Program-made: the position numbers and the translations under genes
Assembly (NCBI RefSeq): GCF_001909055.1
Contig: NZ_LVWI01000049.1
Span: 21,983 to 85,982, forward strand
DNA length: 64,000 nucleotides
From: Paenibacillus helianthi
Lineage (GTDB): Bacteria; Bacillota; Bacilli; Paenibacillales; Paenibacillaceae
Direction: 5' to 3'
In this document: piece after piece, positions 33,200 through 42,145 of the stretch
How positions within the stretch are numbered: position 1 is the first letter of the stretch
How the letters are laid out: every line of letters starts with the position of its first letter
Notes under the pieces: generated by a model
What the model was told of the DNA's origin: nothing
Databases searched by the model: none
What the model saw: the letters and a program-made list of their open reading frames with translations, nothing else

Positions 33200-35016
33200 T
33201 GGATTCCCTCCAATTGACTTTGAATAAGCTCATAATAGGCACCCCTGCGGGCTACCAGCTCTTGGTGTGTGCCAACCTCGGCCACTTGCCCCTGCTGCAT
33301 AACGACAATGAGATCCATATCAATCATCCAGTGCAGCCGGTGGGTAGCCAGGAACACCAGCTTCCCCTCAAAAAGCGGGAGCATCGTTTCCTTCAGCTCA
33401 TACTCCGTCTCAATATCCAGATGAGCAGTCGGCTCATCCAGCAGCATGACCGGCCGGCTGCTTAGCAGTGCGCGGGCCAATGCTACACGCTGCTCCTGGC
33501 CGCCGCTTAGTGAACGCCCTCCACCGCCAATCATTTCATCCAGTCCATTCGGGAGTGACGCAGCCAGCTTCGATAATCCAGCAGCGGCAATCACTTCACC
33601 CACCGCTTCATTCGTAGCATCAGGGTAATAGAACCGTACATTATCTGCGAGTGTTCCGCTGAAAATATACGGCCGCTGCGGAATATAGGCGGTCTGCTTG
33701 CGCCATCCCTCATCGGTTAACGCACTCACCTGGTTACCGTTCACTTCAATCGTACCGGACGTAGGATGCAGGAAGCCACCCAGGATATCCACCAGGGTGG
33801 ACTTACCTGCACCACTTTCGCCAATAATGCCGATCTTGGCATTCCCTCTGAACGCCAGATCCACACCGGAGAGCGAAGCAATACCATCGGCTTCATATTT
33901 CACGCCCACCTGATGTAGTGCAAGGACACTGTCCTTCTGCCAAGTGAATACATCCCTGAATGGAACAGCTCCGGAAGCCGAAGTACCTGCAACGTCACTT
34001 GTTACCGTTCCAGCTTTGTCTCCAGTTCCAGCTTCAGCTATGACACCAGCCGAATTCAGCAGTTTGGCTTCCACTGCCTCCCGGTCAATAATACTCTTCA
34101 TCGCTTCTCCCGCTTCCTTGCCATCAAGAGTAGCATGGAAGTCCGCTCCGACCAGCCGGACCGGCAGGAAATATTCCGGTGCCAGGATCAGAATGGTTAG
34201 TCCAGTGACCAATGTCATCTGTTCATTCACCAGACGGAGGCCGAGGCTTACCGCTACTGAAGCCACAGACAGCATCGTGAAGAAGTCCATGGCGAACGAG
34301 GACAGAAAAGCTACGCGAAGCGTACGCATGGTCGCGGAACGGTAGCGGTCACTAACTGCCGCTATACTCTCGCTATGACTGCGGCTGCGCCCGAGAAACT
34401 TCAGCGTTTCCAGACCACGCAGCGAATCCACGAAGTGATTGGACAGCGTGCGGTACGATTTCAATTGACGGTCCATCTGCTTGCGGGCCGTCATCCCGAT
34501 CAGAATCATAAAGACAATAATGATCGGCATCGTCAACGTAAGAATAACACCGCTTGAGGTGTCCTGAGTGTAGACGTACACCAGCAGCAGGGCCGGTGTG
34601 ACCGCCATCCCCACCATCCGCGGAATAATCAGTTCCAGGTACGTCCGGAACTTCGTGACTCCTTCAAGCACAAGCGTAACCAGATCTCCGGTCCCCCGGT
34701 CGCCTGCCAGCCTTGGTCCCAGCTGGAACAGCTTGTCCATCATCTGTCTCCGCATGCTGCTGCCAGTAGCTTCCGCGAAGCGGTAAGACACACGGCTCAT
34801 CAGCAGGGCACTGGCATGGCGCACCAGAAACGCAAGAAGGAACAAGAGCGATTTCGCCCCTTGTTCCTTCAGCGGTTCCCCCGCAAATAGCGAAGAGACA
34901 ACTTCTGCCAGCGACTTCGCCAGCAGAAGAATGGACAGGCTTTGCACCAGGGTAAGGAAGCCCACGATCAGAAAGACCGGCTTAACTCCTTTATACCCAA
35001 GCAAATTTTTATCCAT
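33196..35016 (-). CDS. cydD: Thiol reductant ABC exporter subunit CydD
   Basis: 606 residues, six-helix membrane domain plus ATPase (IGIIGESGAGKSTLVDIL, LSGGQEQRVALARALL, VMLLDEPTAHLD). A linker of about 60 residues before the ATPase is Ala/Thr/Gly-rich (VIAEAGTGDKAGTVTSDVAG). The ATG overlaps the cydB stop (TAATG), indicating coupling. It forms a heterodimer with CydC in the membrane and is required for assembly of cytochrome bd. Confidence 0.93.
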   Translation of the reverse strand: MDKNLLGYKGVKPVFLIVGFLTLVQSLSILLLAKSLAEVVSSLFAGEPLKEQGAKSLLFLLAFLVRHASALLMSRVSYRFAEATGSSMRRQMMDKLFQLGPRLAGDRGTGDLVTLVLEGVTKFRTYLELIIPRMVGMAVTPALLLVYVYTQDTSSGVILTLTMPIIIVFMILIGMTARKQMDRQLKSYRTLSNHFVDSLRGLETLKFLGRSRSHSESIAAVSDRYRSATMRTLRVAFLSSFAMDFFTMLSVASVAVSLGLRLVNEQMTLVTGLTILILAPEYFLPVRLVGADFHATLDGKEAGEAMKSIIDREAVEAKLLNSAGVIAEAGTGDKAGTVTSDVAGTSASGAVPFRDVFTWQKDSVLALHQVGVKYEADGIASLSGVDLAFRGNAKIGIIGESGAGKSTLVDILGGFLHPTSGTIEVNGNQVSALTDEGWRKQTAYIPQRPYIFSGTLADNVRFYYPDATNEAVGEVIAAAGLSKLAASLPNGLDEMIGGGGRSLSGGQEQRVALARALLSSRPVMLLDEPTAHLDIETEYELKETMLPLFEGKLVFLATHRLHWMIDMDLIVVMQQGQVAEVGTHQELVARRGAYYELIQSQLEGIH

Positions 35017-36032
35017 TAGTATTCAAGATGCTCCTTCTCGTGAACCCGTTTATGGAAGACGAAGTAGCTCCAGATCTGATAGCCCAGCACGAACGGCAGC
35101 AGCGACAGCGCCACAATCGTCATCACCTTCAGGGAATAATGGCCGGAAGCTGCATTCGTAATCGTCAGATTAAAGGCTTGATCCAGCGAACTGATCATCA
35201 CCCGCGGGAAGAGTCCGACAAAGATAGAGATTACCGACAAGGCCATCACCGCACCTGTCATCCCGAAGGCGAGCCCGTCTTTCTTCTTACTCATGAAATA
35301 GCCGGACAGCACATAAGCAGCAATTCCCAGTATTACAATTACAAACAGCAGTGCTCCCCGTTTCTCAAATACATCTGTCATGTAATAGGTCATTACCACA
35401 AAAGCGAGCAGCAGCGCAGCCAGCGGGAACAGCAGCTTCTGTGCCAGCTTGCGGGCACGTTCCTGCAGATCCCCTACCGTACGAAGCGTAGTGAACATCA
35501 ATCCGTGCACCAGGCAGAGCATCACTACTGTAATACCAGCCACTACAGTATAACCATTTACAATATCGAAGAATCCGGCATACATCTGCATATCTCCGTC
35601 GATCGGCAGCCCCTTGATGAAGCTGGCGAACACTACGGCAAGCAGGAACGGCGGCAGGAAGCTTCCGAAAAAGATGCAGACATCCCAGGTTCTTTTCCAA
35701 GCCAGCGAGTCCCGTTTGCCTCTGAATTCAAAGGCGACACCGCGGGCAATCAGCGCCAGCAGCGCAAACACGAAAGGAATGTAGAATCCGCTGAAAAGCG
35801 TTGCATACCAGTGCGGGAAAGCGGCGAACATTGCACCTGCACCTGTAATCAGCCATACTTCATTCGCATCCCAGAATGGTCCAATCGAGTTGATCAGCAC
35901 CCGGCGCTCCGTATCATTCTTCGCCAGAATCTGAGTTTCCATCCCTACGCCGAAGTCAAAGCCTTCCAGGAAAAAGAAGCCGACAAACAGCACAGCAATC
36001 AGCACAAACCACAATTCATTAAGAGAAAGCAT
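35016..36032 (-). CDS. cydB: Cytochrome bd ubiquinol/menaquinol oxidase subunit II
   Basis: 338 residues starting MLSLNELWFVLIAVLFVGFF; GGAGG lies six bases before the ATG at 36032. Family features are FLEGFDFGVG, INSIGPFWDANEVWLITGAG and FRGKRDSLAWKRTWD. Nine or so membrane helices. CydB partners CydA in the high-affinity terminal oxidase that reduces oxygen with quinol. It starts 14 bases before the cydA stop, so the two are coupled. Confidence 0.96.
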   Translation of the reverse strand: MLSLNELWFVLIAVLFVGFFFLEGFDFGVGMETQILAKNDTERRVLINSIGPFWDANEVWLITGAGAMFAAFPHWYATLFSGFYIPFVFALLALIARGVAFEFRGKRDSLAWKRTWDVCIFFGSFLPPFLLAVVFASFIKGLPIDGDMQMYAGFFDIVNGYTVVAGITVVMLCLVHGLMFTTLRTVGDLQERARKLAQKLLFPLAALLLAFVVMTYYMTDVFEKRGALLFVIVILGIAAYVLSGYFMSKKKDGLAFGMTGAVMALSVISIFVGLFPRVMISSLDQAFNLTITNAASGHYSLKVMTIVALSLLPFVLGYQIWSYFVFHKRVHEKEHLEY

Positions 36033-37422
36033 GGGATCCCTCCTTGTTATACGGATCATGGGATTCGCCGTGATCGTTATCCATGGCGTAAGGACCTTTT
36101 TTGATCACCTTGATGAACAAGCCAACCAGTACCAAACCAAGAATGGCGTAGATTGCTGTAAAAGAAATGACCGAGAACAACACCTGTCCGCTCGTAATAT
36201 TAGGCGATACACTATCCTCTGTAGTCATTAACCCAAATACCGTCCACGGCTGTCTTCCCATCTCGGTCATAATCCAGCCCGATGTATTAGCAATCGGCGG
36301 AAGCAGCAGCCCCCAGAACATAAAGCGCATGAACCAGGTGTTCGGGCGTTCCATCTTCTTGCGCCACATCAGGTAGATGGCGTACACGCCCAGCAGAATC
36401 ATAAGCGAGCCTGCAGCAACCATAATCCGGAAGCTCCAGAAGGTCGTGCGTACCGGTGGAATATAATCCCCAGGACCATATGCCTTTTCATATTCAGCCT
36501 GCAGCGTATTCATCCCTTTAACAGATCCCGAAAACTTACTGTAAGAGAGAAAGCTCAGCATATATGGAATTTTCACTTCATGAGAGCTTATTTTATTCTC
36601 TGGATCAATCGTCGCAAAAACTGTCCATGCAGCAGGGTCTCCACTGTCATCCCACAGTCCTTCGGAAGCAGCCATCTTCATCGGTTGAGTCCCAACCAGA
36701 TATTGTGCCTGGGCATGACCCGCAATGGCTACACCGAACGATGAAATGATACCGACAATCGCAGCAATCTCAAATGATTTGCGGAAAAAGGAAACATCCT
36801 GCTTCTTCAGCAATTTATATGCGCTAATTCCCGTGACCAGGAAGGCGCCTGTAGCGTATGCGGCGAGAACTGTATGCGGGAACTCGACCAGTAATTGTCC
36901 ATTGGTAATCAATGCCCATATATCATTCATTTCAGCCCGTCCATTATTGATAGCAAAACCTACCGGATGCTGCATGAACGAGTTGGCCAGTAGAATCCAG
37001 AAAGCCGACAGCATGGTGCCGAGCGCTACCAGCCAGATCGAGACCAGGTGGACACGTTTGGATACCTTATCCCAGCCGAAAATCCAAATTCCAATAAACG
37101 TAGATTCCAGAAAGAAAGCAAGCAGCGCTTCAATCGCTAGTGGAGCTCCAAATACATCCCCGACAAAACGCGAGTAGTCAGACCAGTTCATACCGAACTG
37201 AAATTCCTGCAGAATCCCTGTTACAACGCCCACAGCGAAGTTAATCAGGAAAAGCTTTCCCCAGAACTGCGCCATTCTTTTGTACTCATCATTGCCTTTT
37301 CTGACATACATCGTCTCCATGATTGCAATCAAGAGCGCGAGTCCAATTGATACTGGTACAAAGAAATAATGAAAAATTGTCGTCGACGCAAATTGTAATC
37401 GCGACAGCATCACTGTATCCAT
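36019..37422 (-). CDS. cydA: Cytochrome bd ubiquinol/menaquinol oxidase subunit I
   Basis: 467 residues, the short Bacillus-type form lacking the long Q-loop insertion of E. coli (522 residues). Heme ligands are visible: His18 in IFHYFFVPVS and the His in LVEFPHTVLAAYATGAF; MNDIWALITNG is also typical. CydA carries hemes b558, b595 and d and the quinol site. It is the first gene of cydABDC. The ATG follows GGGGAG, and two Rex/Fnr-type operators lie 62-130 bases upstream. Confidence 0.97.
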   Translation of the reverse strand: MDTVMLSRLQFASTTIFHYFFVPVSIGLALLIAIMETMYVRKGNDEYKRMAQFWGKLFLINFAVGVVTGILQEFQFGMNWSDYSRFVGDVFGAPLAIEALLAFFLESTFIGIWIFGWDKVSKRVHLVSIWLVALGTMLSAFWILLANSFMQHPVGFAINNGRAEMNDIWALITNGQLLVEFPHTVLAAYATGAFLVTGISAYKLLKKQDVSFFRKSFEIAAIVGIISSFGVAIAGHAQAQYLVGTQPMKMAASEGLWDDSGDPAAWTVFATIDPENKISSHEVKIPYMLSFLSYSKFSGSVKGMNTLQAEYEKAYGPGDYIPPVRTTFWSFRIMVAAGSLMILLGVYAIYLMWRKKMERPNTWFMRFMFWGLLLPPIANTSGWIMTEMGRQPWTVFGLMTTEDSVSPNITSGQVLFSVISFTAIYAILGLVLVGLFIKVIKKGPYAMDNDHGESHDPYNKEGSHAFS

Positions 37423-37483
37423 ATTTCTCCCCTTCCTTCTCCCATTCGATATGTCTATTTTGTCAAAAATTCAAAGGGTTAAG

Positions 37484-37552
37484 TGTGATATTTATCACAT
37501 TATACACCCTATTCAGGCTTAAAATTCAATAAATTTGTGACAAATATCACAA
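37484..37552 (-). promoter_or_regulatory. cydA promoter with two Rex/Fnr-type palindromes
   Basis: TGTGATATTTATCACA (37484-37499) and TTGTGACAAATATCACAA (37535-37552) are perfect palindromes of form TGTGA-N6-TCACA. This fits both the redox repressor Rex and the anaerobic activator Fnr. The -10 TATAAT (37499-37504, minus strand) abuts the first site, so a repressor there would cover the start point. In B. subtilis Rex represses cydABCD. Confidence 0.75.
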
Positions 37553-37578
37553 TATTACGTCCTGAAAGCAAAAAAAAT

Positions 37579-37597
37579 AAGACGGTTTCACCGTCTT
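37579..37597 (-). terminator. Terminator after YdjO-like gene
   Basis: AAGACGGT-TTC-ACCGTCTT hairpin followed on the minus strand by ATTTTTTTT. It isolates the cyd operon from upstream transcription. Confidence 0.85.
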
Positions 37598-37643
37598 GAA
37601 TGTGTTTATTATTCTATAGAAGCTTGACTCATAAAGGCATTGG

Positions 37644-37874
37644 TTAGGTAATGGAAATACCCTTCTTTAGCGATTTCAAATCGCCATTGGAATTGAGCAG
37701 CAGTGGCAGCATCTTCATACTGCGCTCCATCGGGGAGTGACAGAGACGGCAAGAAGGCGCATGTTCAAATGCGAAATTATCCCTCATCCATCCATTACAT
37801 CCATCGTTGGTACAGGCCCAAATTGCGGTATTTTCTTCCGGTACTTCCTCCAAAGGCTTCTTCCGGTAGTTCAT
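37644..37874 (-). CDS. YdjO-like cold-inducible zinc-ribbon protein
   Basis: 76 residues with paired cysteines: WACTNDGCNGWMRDNFAFE and CRLCHSPM, a small zinc ribbon. The CNGWMRxNF block is the mark of the YdjO family of Bacillales, reported as cold-induced but of unknown function. Here it lies downstream of a cold-shock protein gene in the same direction, with a terminator between them, which fits a shared cold response. A GGAGG-like site precedes the ATG. Confidence 0.82.
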   Translation of the reverse strand: MNYRKKPLEEVPEENTAIWACTNDGCNGWMRDNFAFEHAPSCRLCHSPMERSMKMLPLLLNSNGDLKSLKKGISIT

Positions 37875-38028
37875 TGCCGTTCCTCCCTTCCTTTATGTCA
37901 CAAGTTGAGAATCCAGACAAGTAGAAACGACATTGCCGCCCTTGATGTTAAGGACGGCAACCGTTTCACGAGAAATATAAGGGACCGATATTGCATGAAG
38001 CATATAATTCCTTATATTTGAAAAAAAG

Positions 38029-38058
38029 ACCGTCCCAACTTTCACAAGCGGGGACGGT
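38029..38058 (-). terminator. Terminator after cold-shock gene
   Basis: 8-bp stem ACCGTCCC/GGGACGGT with 14-nt loop, followed on the minus strand by CTTTTTTTC. Confidence 0.85.
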
Positions 38059-38069
38059 ACCTTCTATTA

Positions 38070-38270
38070 TTACAGTTTTACAACGTTTTCGGCTTGTGGT
38101 CCGCGGTTGCCTTGAACAACGTTGAATTCAACGCGTTGGCCTTCGTCCAAAGTTTTGAAGCCGTCGCCAGTGATTGCGCTGAAGTGAACGAATACGTCGC
38201 TTCCGCCTTCAACTTCGATGAAACCGAATCCTTTTTCTGCGTTGAACCATTTAACTGTACCTGTTTGCAT
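38070..38270 (-). CDS. Cold-shock protein, CspA/CspB family
   Basis: 66 residues, the standard length, beginning MQTGTVKWFNAEKGFGFIEV; GGAGG lies eight bases before the ATG at 38270 (a frame ATG five codons earlier lacks it). RNP1 (KGFGFI) and RNP2 (VFVHF) RNA-binding motifs are intact. It binds single-stranded RNA/DNA and melts RNA structure at low temperature. Bacillales carry several copies, so I give no specific symbol. Confidence 0.95.
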   Translation of the reverse strand: MQTGTVKWFNAEKGFGFIEVEGGSDVFVHFSAITGDGFKTLDEGQRVEFNVVQGNRGPQAENVVKL

Positions 38271-38662
38271 GTGTGTTACCTCCACAAATTTAAATTAATA
38301 TGTTCTTTTTATCTTCAAACAAAGAAAAAATTCACACATTGAGAAAGGTTGTAATCCATTTGACAGCCCTTTTCAATACGAGAATTAGGTATCAATTGTA
38401 TGATTAATTTCATGTTACCACACCTCAATAACAAAGGCAAGCTGTCCCATCCGAATTTCTCCGTTTTTTCACTATTTAGGTTAACCTTCCAATGTAAGGG
38501 CTGCCAGTCGGCCGAAATTGTACCATTCTTGATTCCAGCACTATCTTTTACCCCATTTTCACAACTTAGAAACGGCTGCCGCTCATAAATTATAAATCAT
38601 TTATAGGGCGGCGCCGCTCCCTCATGTGACTGCCTCTATATTATATACTGCCCAAAAGACTT
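38271..38662 (-). promoter_or_regulatory. Cold-shock gene leader and promoter; remainder featureless
   Basis: On the minus strand TTGAAA (38371-38376) and TACAAC (38348-38353) are 17 bp apart, giving a leader of about 70 bases that is A/T-rich, as in csp genes. From 38400 to 38662, between this promoter and the htrA stop, I see only a short GC-rich palindrome near 38604-38620. Confidence 0.4.
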
Positions 38663-39907
38663 TTATTCCTCTGGCTTCTCCAGAAGTTTTACTGTAACCT
38701 GCTTCAGGGCCCCATTGCGGTAAAAGGTGATTTTAAGATCATCACCGATCTTGGTATGATCGTACAGATATTTGCGCAGTGCCAGTGTAGATGTAATGGA
38801 TTGATCATCAAACTTCGTAATCACATCATTGAACTGCAGGCCCGCATCCTTAGCAGGTCCAACTGCATCCAGAACGACAACCCCGTCCTTCACGCTGGTG
38901 GGCAGATTCAGCTCCTTACGCTGGTCCTCCGCCAATGGCACATAAGGATTATTAAGATCCACTGAATATACACCTAAGTAGGAGCGGGAGATTTTACCTT
39001 TAGCTGCAAGTTCATCCGCCGTTTCCATTACATGATTGGCCGGAATCGCAAAACCGAGCCCTTCCACGCCTGTGTCGGAGATCTTCATCGTATTAATGCC
39101 GATCACCTTTCCATCCAAATCCACCAGAGCCCCGCCGCTGTTGCCCTCGTTGATGGCAGCATCCGTCTGAATGACTTCCTGCTCCCAGTCATACACACCA
39201 TCCTGATTTAGCGATACAGGAATGGTCCGCTCCGTATAACTGACGATCCCAGAGGTTAGTGTATCTCCAAGCCCCAGGGGATTGCCGATAGCAATGACGG
39301 TCTCTCCCAGCCGGAGCTTGGAGGAATCGCCGATCTGGGCGATCGTGTTAATCCCCCCTCCATCAATGGAGAGCACTGCTATATCGCTTACTTTATCCGC
39401 GCCAACAAGTGCTGCTTTGCGGGTCTCCCCGTTAACCGTAACAACCTCCAGCTTGGCTGCACCTTCGATCACATGGTTGTTCGTGATGATAAATGCCTTG
39501 CCGTCTTCTTTCTTATAAATAACTCCCGAACCCAGTGCGGACTCATCGAGAATATTAAGTTCCTTGTTATCTTTCTTATGATTAATAATGCTCACAACCG
39601 CTGGGCGTACAAGGGCGGCGGCCTGAATAATCCGGTCATAGGGATCACCACTGCTTGCAGCAACCTTACCGATTACCACCGTTGATTCGGCTTTCTCATG
39701 GGTCAGCTGTCCGGTCACCAGACTGAACAGAAGCACCGCTGTCACAGCACTGACTATAGAGCAGATCATAGCTACCTGCCATGTAGCCAGGTTCCTCCGC
39801 GATCTGCGGGGCCATTTGTGCCCGCCTCGTTCGCTTGAGGCATCAATCTTTCTGCTTCTGCGCCGTGACACTTTCGTTGAATAGAAATCATCGTCAAACA
39901 GTCCCAC
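38663..39907 (-). CDS. HtrA/DegP-like membrane-anchored serine protease (YycK/HtrC type)
   Basis: 414 residues. A basic cytoplasmic N-terminus and one membrane helix (about residues 45-66) anchor it. The trypsin-like domain has the triad His (ITNNHVIEG), Asp (VSDIAVLSI) and Ser (NEGNSGGALVDLDG). A C-terminal PDZ domain starts near residue 310 (YLGVYSVDL ... GVVVLDAVGPAKDAGL). It degrades misfolded secreted proteins. It ends the conserved walRKHIJ-htrA gene order. Bacillales have two or three htr paralogues, so the letter is left off. Confidence 0.93.
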   Translation of the reverse strand: MGLFDDDFYSTKVSRRRSRKIDASSERGGHKWPRRSRRNLATWQVAMICSIVSAVTAVLLFSLVTGQLTHEKAESTVVIGKVAASSGDPYDRIIQAAALVRPAVVSIINHKKDNKELNILDESALGSGVIYKKEDGKAFIITNNHVIEGAAKLEVVTVNGETRKAALVGADKVSDIAVLSIDGGGINTIAQIGDSSKLRLGETVIAIGNPLGLGDTLTSGIVSYTERTIPVSLNQDGVYDWEQEVIQTDAAINEGNSGGALVDLDGKVIGINTMKISDTGVEGLGFAIPANHVMETADELAAKGKISRSYLGVYSVDLNNPYVPLAEDQRKELNLPTSVKDGVVVLDAVGPAKDAGLQFNDVITKFDDQSITSTLALRKYLYDHTKIGDDLKITFYRNGALKQVTVKLLEKPEE

Positions 39908-40260
39908 CGTTACATCCTCTCCCCTCTATTGCTACTGCATTCAATACCTGAACGCCAAGCAACCACGCCCGAGTTTACCTCATCTTCTCTTAGACTCCAG
40001 GAAGAACTAAAAGGTTTCATTTTATTATTTCACCCTAAAGTACGGGGGCAAAGCACATAGGACGTCTAGAATTCTTGCAAGCTAGCGTTATCTGTCATTT
40101 TTCAGGAATATTTCGCAGCATAAATGCCTACAATAATAGAAACCATGTTGCCAAAGTCCGTCTTACGCTTACTATTTAATTGTATCACACGCAGATGTTG
40201 CACCGTGTTTTTTCTGCCGTAAAAACCATGTAAATTATTACATGCAAGGAGGGGTATAGC
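39908..40260. other. Intergenic region between htrA and a small plus-strand gene
   Basis: Holds the promoters of two divergent genes. AAGGAGGGG at about 40247-40255 serves the small gene. I do not see convincing -35/-10 pairs or operators. Confidence 0.35.
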
Positions 40261-40467
40261 TTGGAATCTTTTTCAGCCAGTATGGATCTTGTGCAGTTTA
40301 TCGGTAAATTGGGTGATCTTAAGGATGAGCACTATCATTTGGTTCTGGTTCAGAGCGCCTTGATCGAACTTCTGATTGATAAGGGCTTCTTCTCCCGCCA
40401 AGAGCTGGAACGCAAGATTACGGAAATGGACCAGCTTATGACTGGCTCACCTTATCCCATGGCGTAG
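40261..40467 (+). CDS. Small conserved hypothetical protein
   Basis: 68 residues from a TTG start with AAGGAGGGG six bases upstream. Largely helical and charged: VQFIGKLGDLKDEHYHLVLV, LIELLIDKGFFSRQELERKI. The ELLIDKGFFSRQELE pattern resembles helices seen in nitrile hydratase beta-like or other two-helix proteins, but no family is assigned. Its 3' end overlaps that of walJ by 32 bases on the opposite strand. The good ribosome site argues that it is real. Confidence 0.6.
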   Translation: MESFSASMDLVQFIGKLGDLKDEHYHLVLVQSALIELLIDKGFFSRQELERKITEMDQLMTGSPYPMA

Positions 40468-41242
40468 GCCGGTCATAGTAGGTGTCACAGAGCCTGAATT
40501 CACTGTCTTTGAAAAAACAGCCCCGGTCCTCCATCGCAACGCGAACAGACATTTTGGCCAAGTCCATCATATTGTGATCCCGGCTCAAATGTGCCAGATA
40601 CGTGCGTTTGGTCCGCCCGGTAAGAATTTCACTCAGCGCCGCACCTGCAGCCTCATTAGACAAATGGCCCAGGTCACCTAAAATCCGCCGCTTCGTGTTC
40701 CAGGGGTACCGTCCCATTCTCAGCATTTCAATATCATGATTGGCTTCCAGTACAAGCACATCGGCATCCGAGATCGCCGTACGCACTTTATCGCTCACAT
40801 AACCCAGATCTGTCGCCACACACAGCTTCTCTTTGCCATCGTAAAAGTTATACCCCACTGGCTCAGCCGCATCATGCGAGATTGCAAATGACTCTACCCG
40901 CATACTACCAAAATCCCTATGCTGCCCCGTCTCCAGAATGACCCGGTTCTGCTCGGCAATCGTGCCGATGCCCTTCTCAATCGCTCCCCAGGTACTCATG
41001 TTGGCATAGATCGGAAGATCATATTTGCGCGCCATTGCCCCGAGTCCCTTAATGTGATCGGAATGCTCATGCGTAACTAGAATTCCATCGATATCCTGTC
41101 CGGTCAGCTCGCGCATAGCCAGCAGCTCATCAATCCGCTTCGCGCTAAGCCCGGCGTCAATCATCAGTGTCGTTTCCCCGTTGCGCACCACCGTCACATT
41201 ACCGGTAGAACCGCTGGACAGCACTGTAAATGATATTCCCAT
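40436..41242 (-). CDS. walJ: MBL-fold metallohydrolase WalJ (YycJ)
   Basis: 268 residues. It has the YycJ start FTVLSSGSTGNVTVV, the metal motif VTHEHSDHIKGLG, CVATDLGYV, LEANHDIEML and the C-terminal HLSRDHN. YycJ proteins are zinc-dependent nucleases or hydrolases implicated in DNA repair and in coordinating wall synthesis with division. It follows walI with a 17-base gap in the wal operon. Confidence 0.95.
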   Translation of the reverse strand: MGISFTVLSSGSTGNVTVVRNGETTLMIDAGLSAKRIDELLAMRELTGQDIDGILVTHEHSDHIKGLGAMARKYDLPIYANMSTWGAIEKGIGTIAEQNRVILETGQHRDFGSMRVESFAISHDAAEPVGYNFYDGKEKLCVATDLGYVSDKVRTAISDADVLVLEANHDIEMLRMGRYPWNTKRRILGDLGHLSNEAAGAALSEILTGRTKRTYLAHLSRDHNMMDLAKMSVRVAMEDRGCFFKDSEFRLCDTYYDRPTPWDKVSQS

Positions 41243-41259
41243 TCTCTCTCCTGCTCCTT

Positions 41260-42000
41260 CTACTCTGTTGTCTTAGGACTGATTATGTCCGCGCTAATGG
41301 CATCTACATAATAGGCATTGCCATTCTCCAGCATGAACCGCCACATTGGCGAAGCCACCTGGCTCTCGGAGTTGAATAGCTCGCCGTAATATCCCAGCTC
41401 AATCTCCTTAACCACCGAATTCGCCGGAAAATACTTCTCAATTAGGCTGCTGAGCGCCTGCGATGCCGGAAGCACCTTCTGATCAGTATCACTCATTGTA
41501 GTTACCATCTCAATCTTCGGCCACCGGAAAGCCACGATCTTCTGATCACTGTTAATCAGCTCCAGTCTAACCCTGAACAGTGACCATTTCTTATCTACCA
41601 GCGGGTGCAGCACGAACTTGCCTACCTCACTTTCCTGGGCATCAAAACGATAATTGGATATATCGGGGATCTGCCCCTCCAGCGCCGTACTAAGCTCGGT
41701 AAACGAGGAATAGATCAGCTTGCTGTCTATCGGCTCTTTAAGCTCTACAGGAGGTTCGTTCTGCTCCTCACCGGAATAGTGATACGTAAGATCCGGCAAC
41801 TGGGGGGTTGCAGCCGGAATTGGACATAGAATACGAATGTTCTTCTCTTCCATGACAGCCTGCGTTGCCTTCGACAAGGAGGTGAAATCAAGGTTGGCGC
41901 TGGCCTGATCACGCAGATCCATCCAAAGCTGATAGCACAGCAACAGATTCAATACCAGAAAGGCGTATATCAGCACATTTTTTGCTCTTCCCCAGTCCAT
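41260..42000 (-). CDS. walI: WalKR regulatory membrane protein WalI (YycI)
   Basis: 246 residues starting MDWGRAKNVLIYAFLVLNLL at 42000, with GGAGGG just upstream; the frame extends 24 codons further but without a ribosome site. One N-terminal membrane helix, then an extracytoplasmic domain (YycI fold) ending NAYYVDAISADIISPK. With WalH it binds WalK in the membrane and tunes its kinase activity. The 145-base gap to walH is longer than elsewhere in the operon. Confidence 0.9.
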   Translation of the reverse strand: MDWGRAKNVLIYAFLVLNLLLCYQLWMDLRDQASANLDFTSLSKATQAVMEEKNIRILCPIPAATPQLPDLTYHYSGEEQNEPPVELKEPIDSKLIYSSFTELSTALEGQIPDISNYRFDAQESEVGKFVLHPLVDKKWSLFRVRLELINSDQKIVAFRWPKIEMVTTMSDTDQKVLPASQALSSLIEKYFPANSVVKEIELGYYGELFNSESQVASPMWRFMLENGNAYYVDAISADIISPKTTE

Positions 42001-42145
42001 ACCTTCCCTCCTAAACGTTTTGTAACTATATTGGTTGAACTTTAAGATTCTCATATTAATTCTGATCGTCATACAGGGAATGTTTGGACTTCCGCCGCTG
42101 TCGCCTGCACTTCTACCGTTTAATAATATATATAGCTTCGGAACC

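Noticed and set aside
35028..36104. Long plus-strand open frame (358 codons) opposite cydB
   Set aside because: Antisense shadow of cydB: composition rich in His/Gln/Arg, no start signal.
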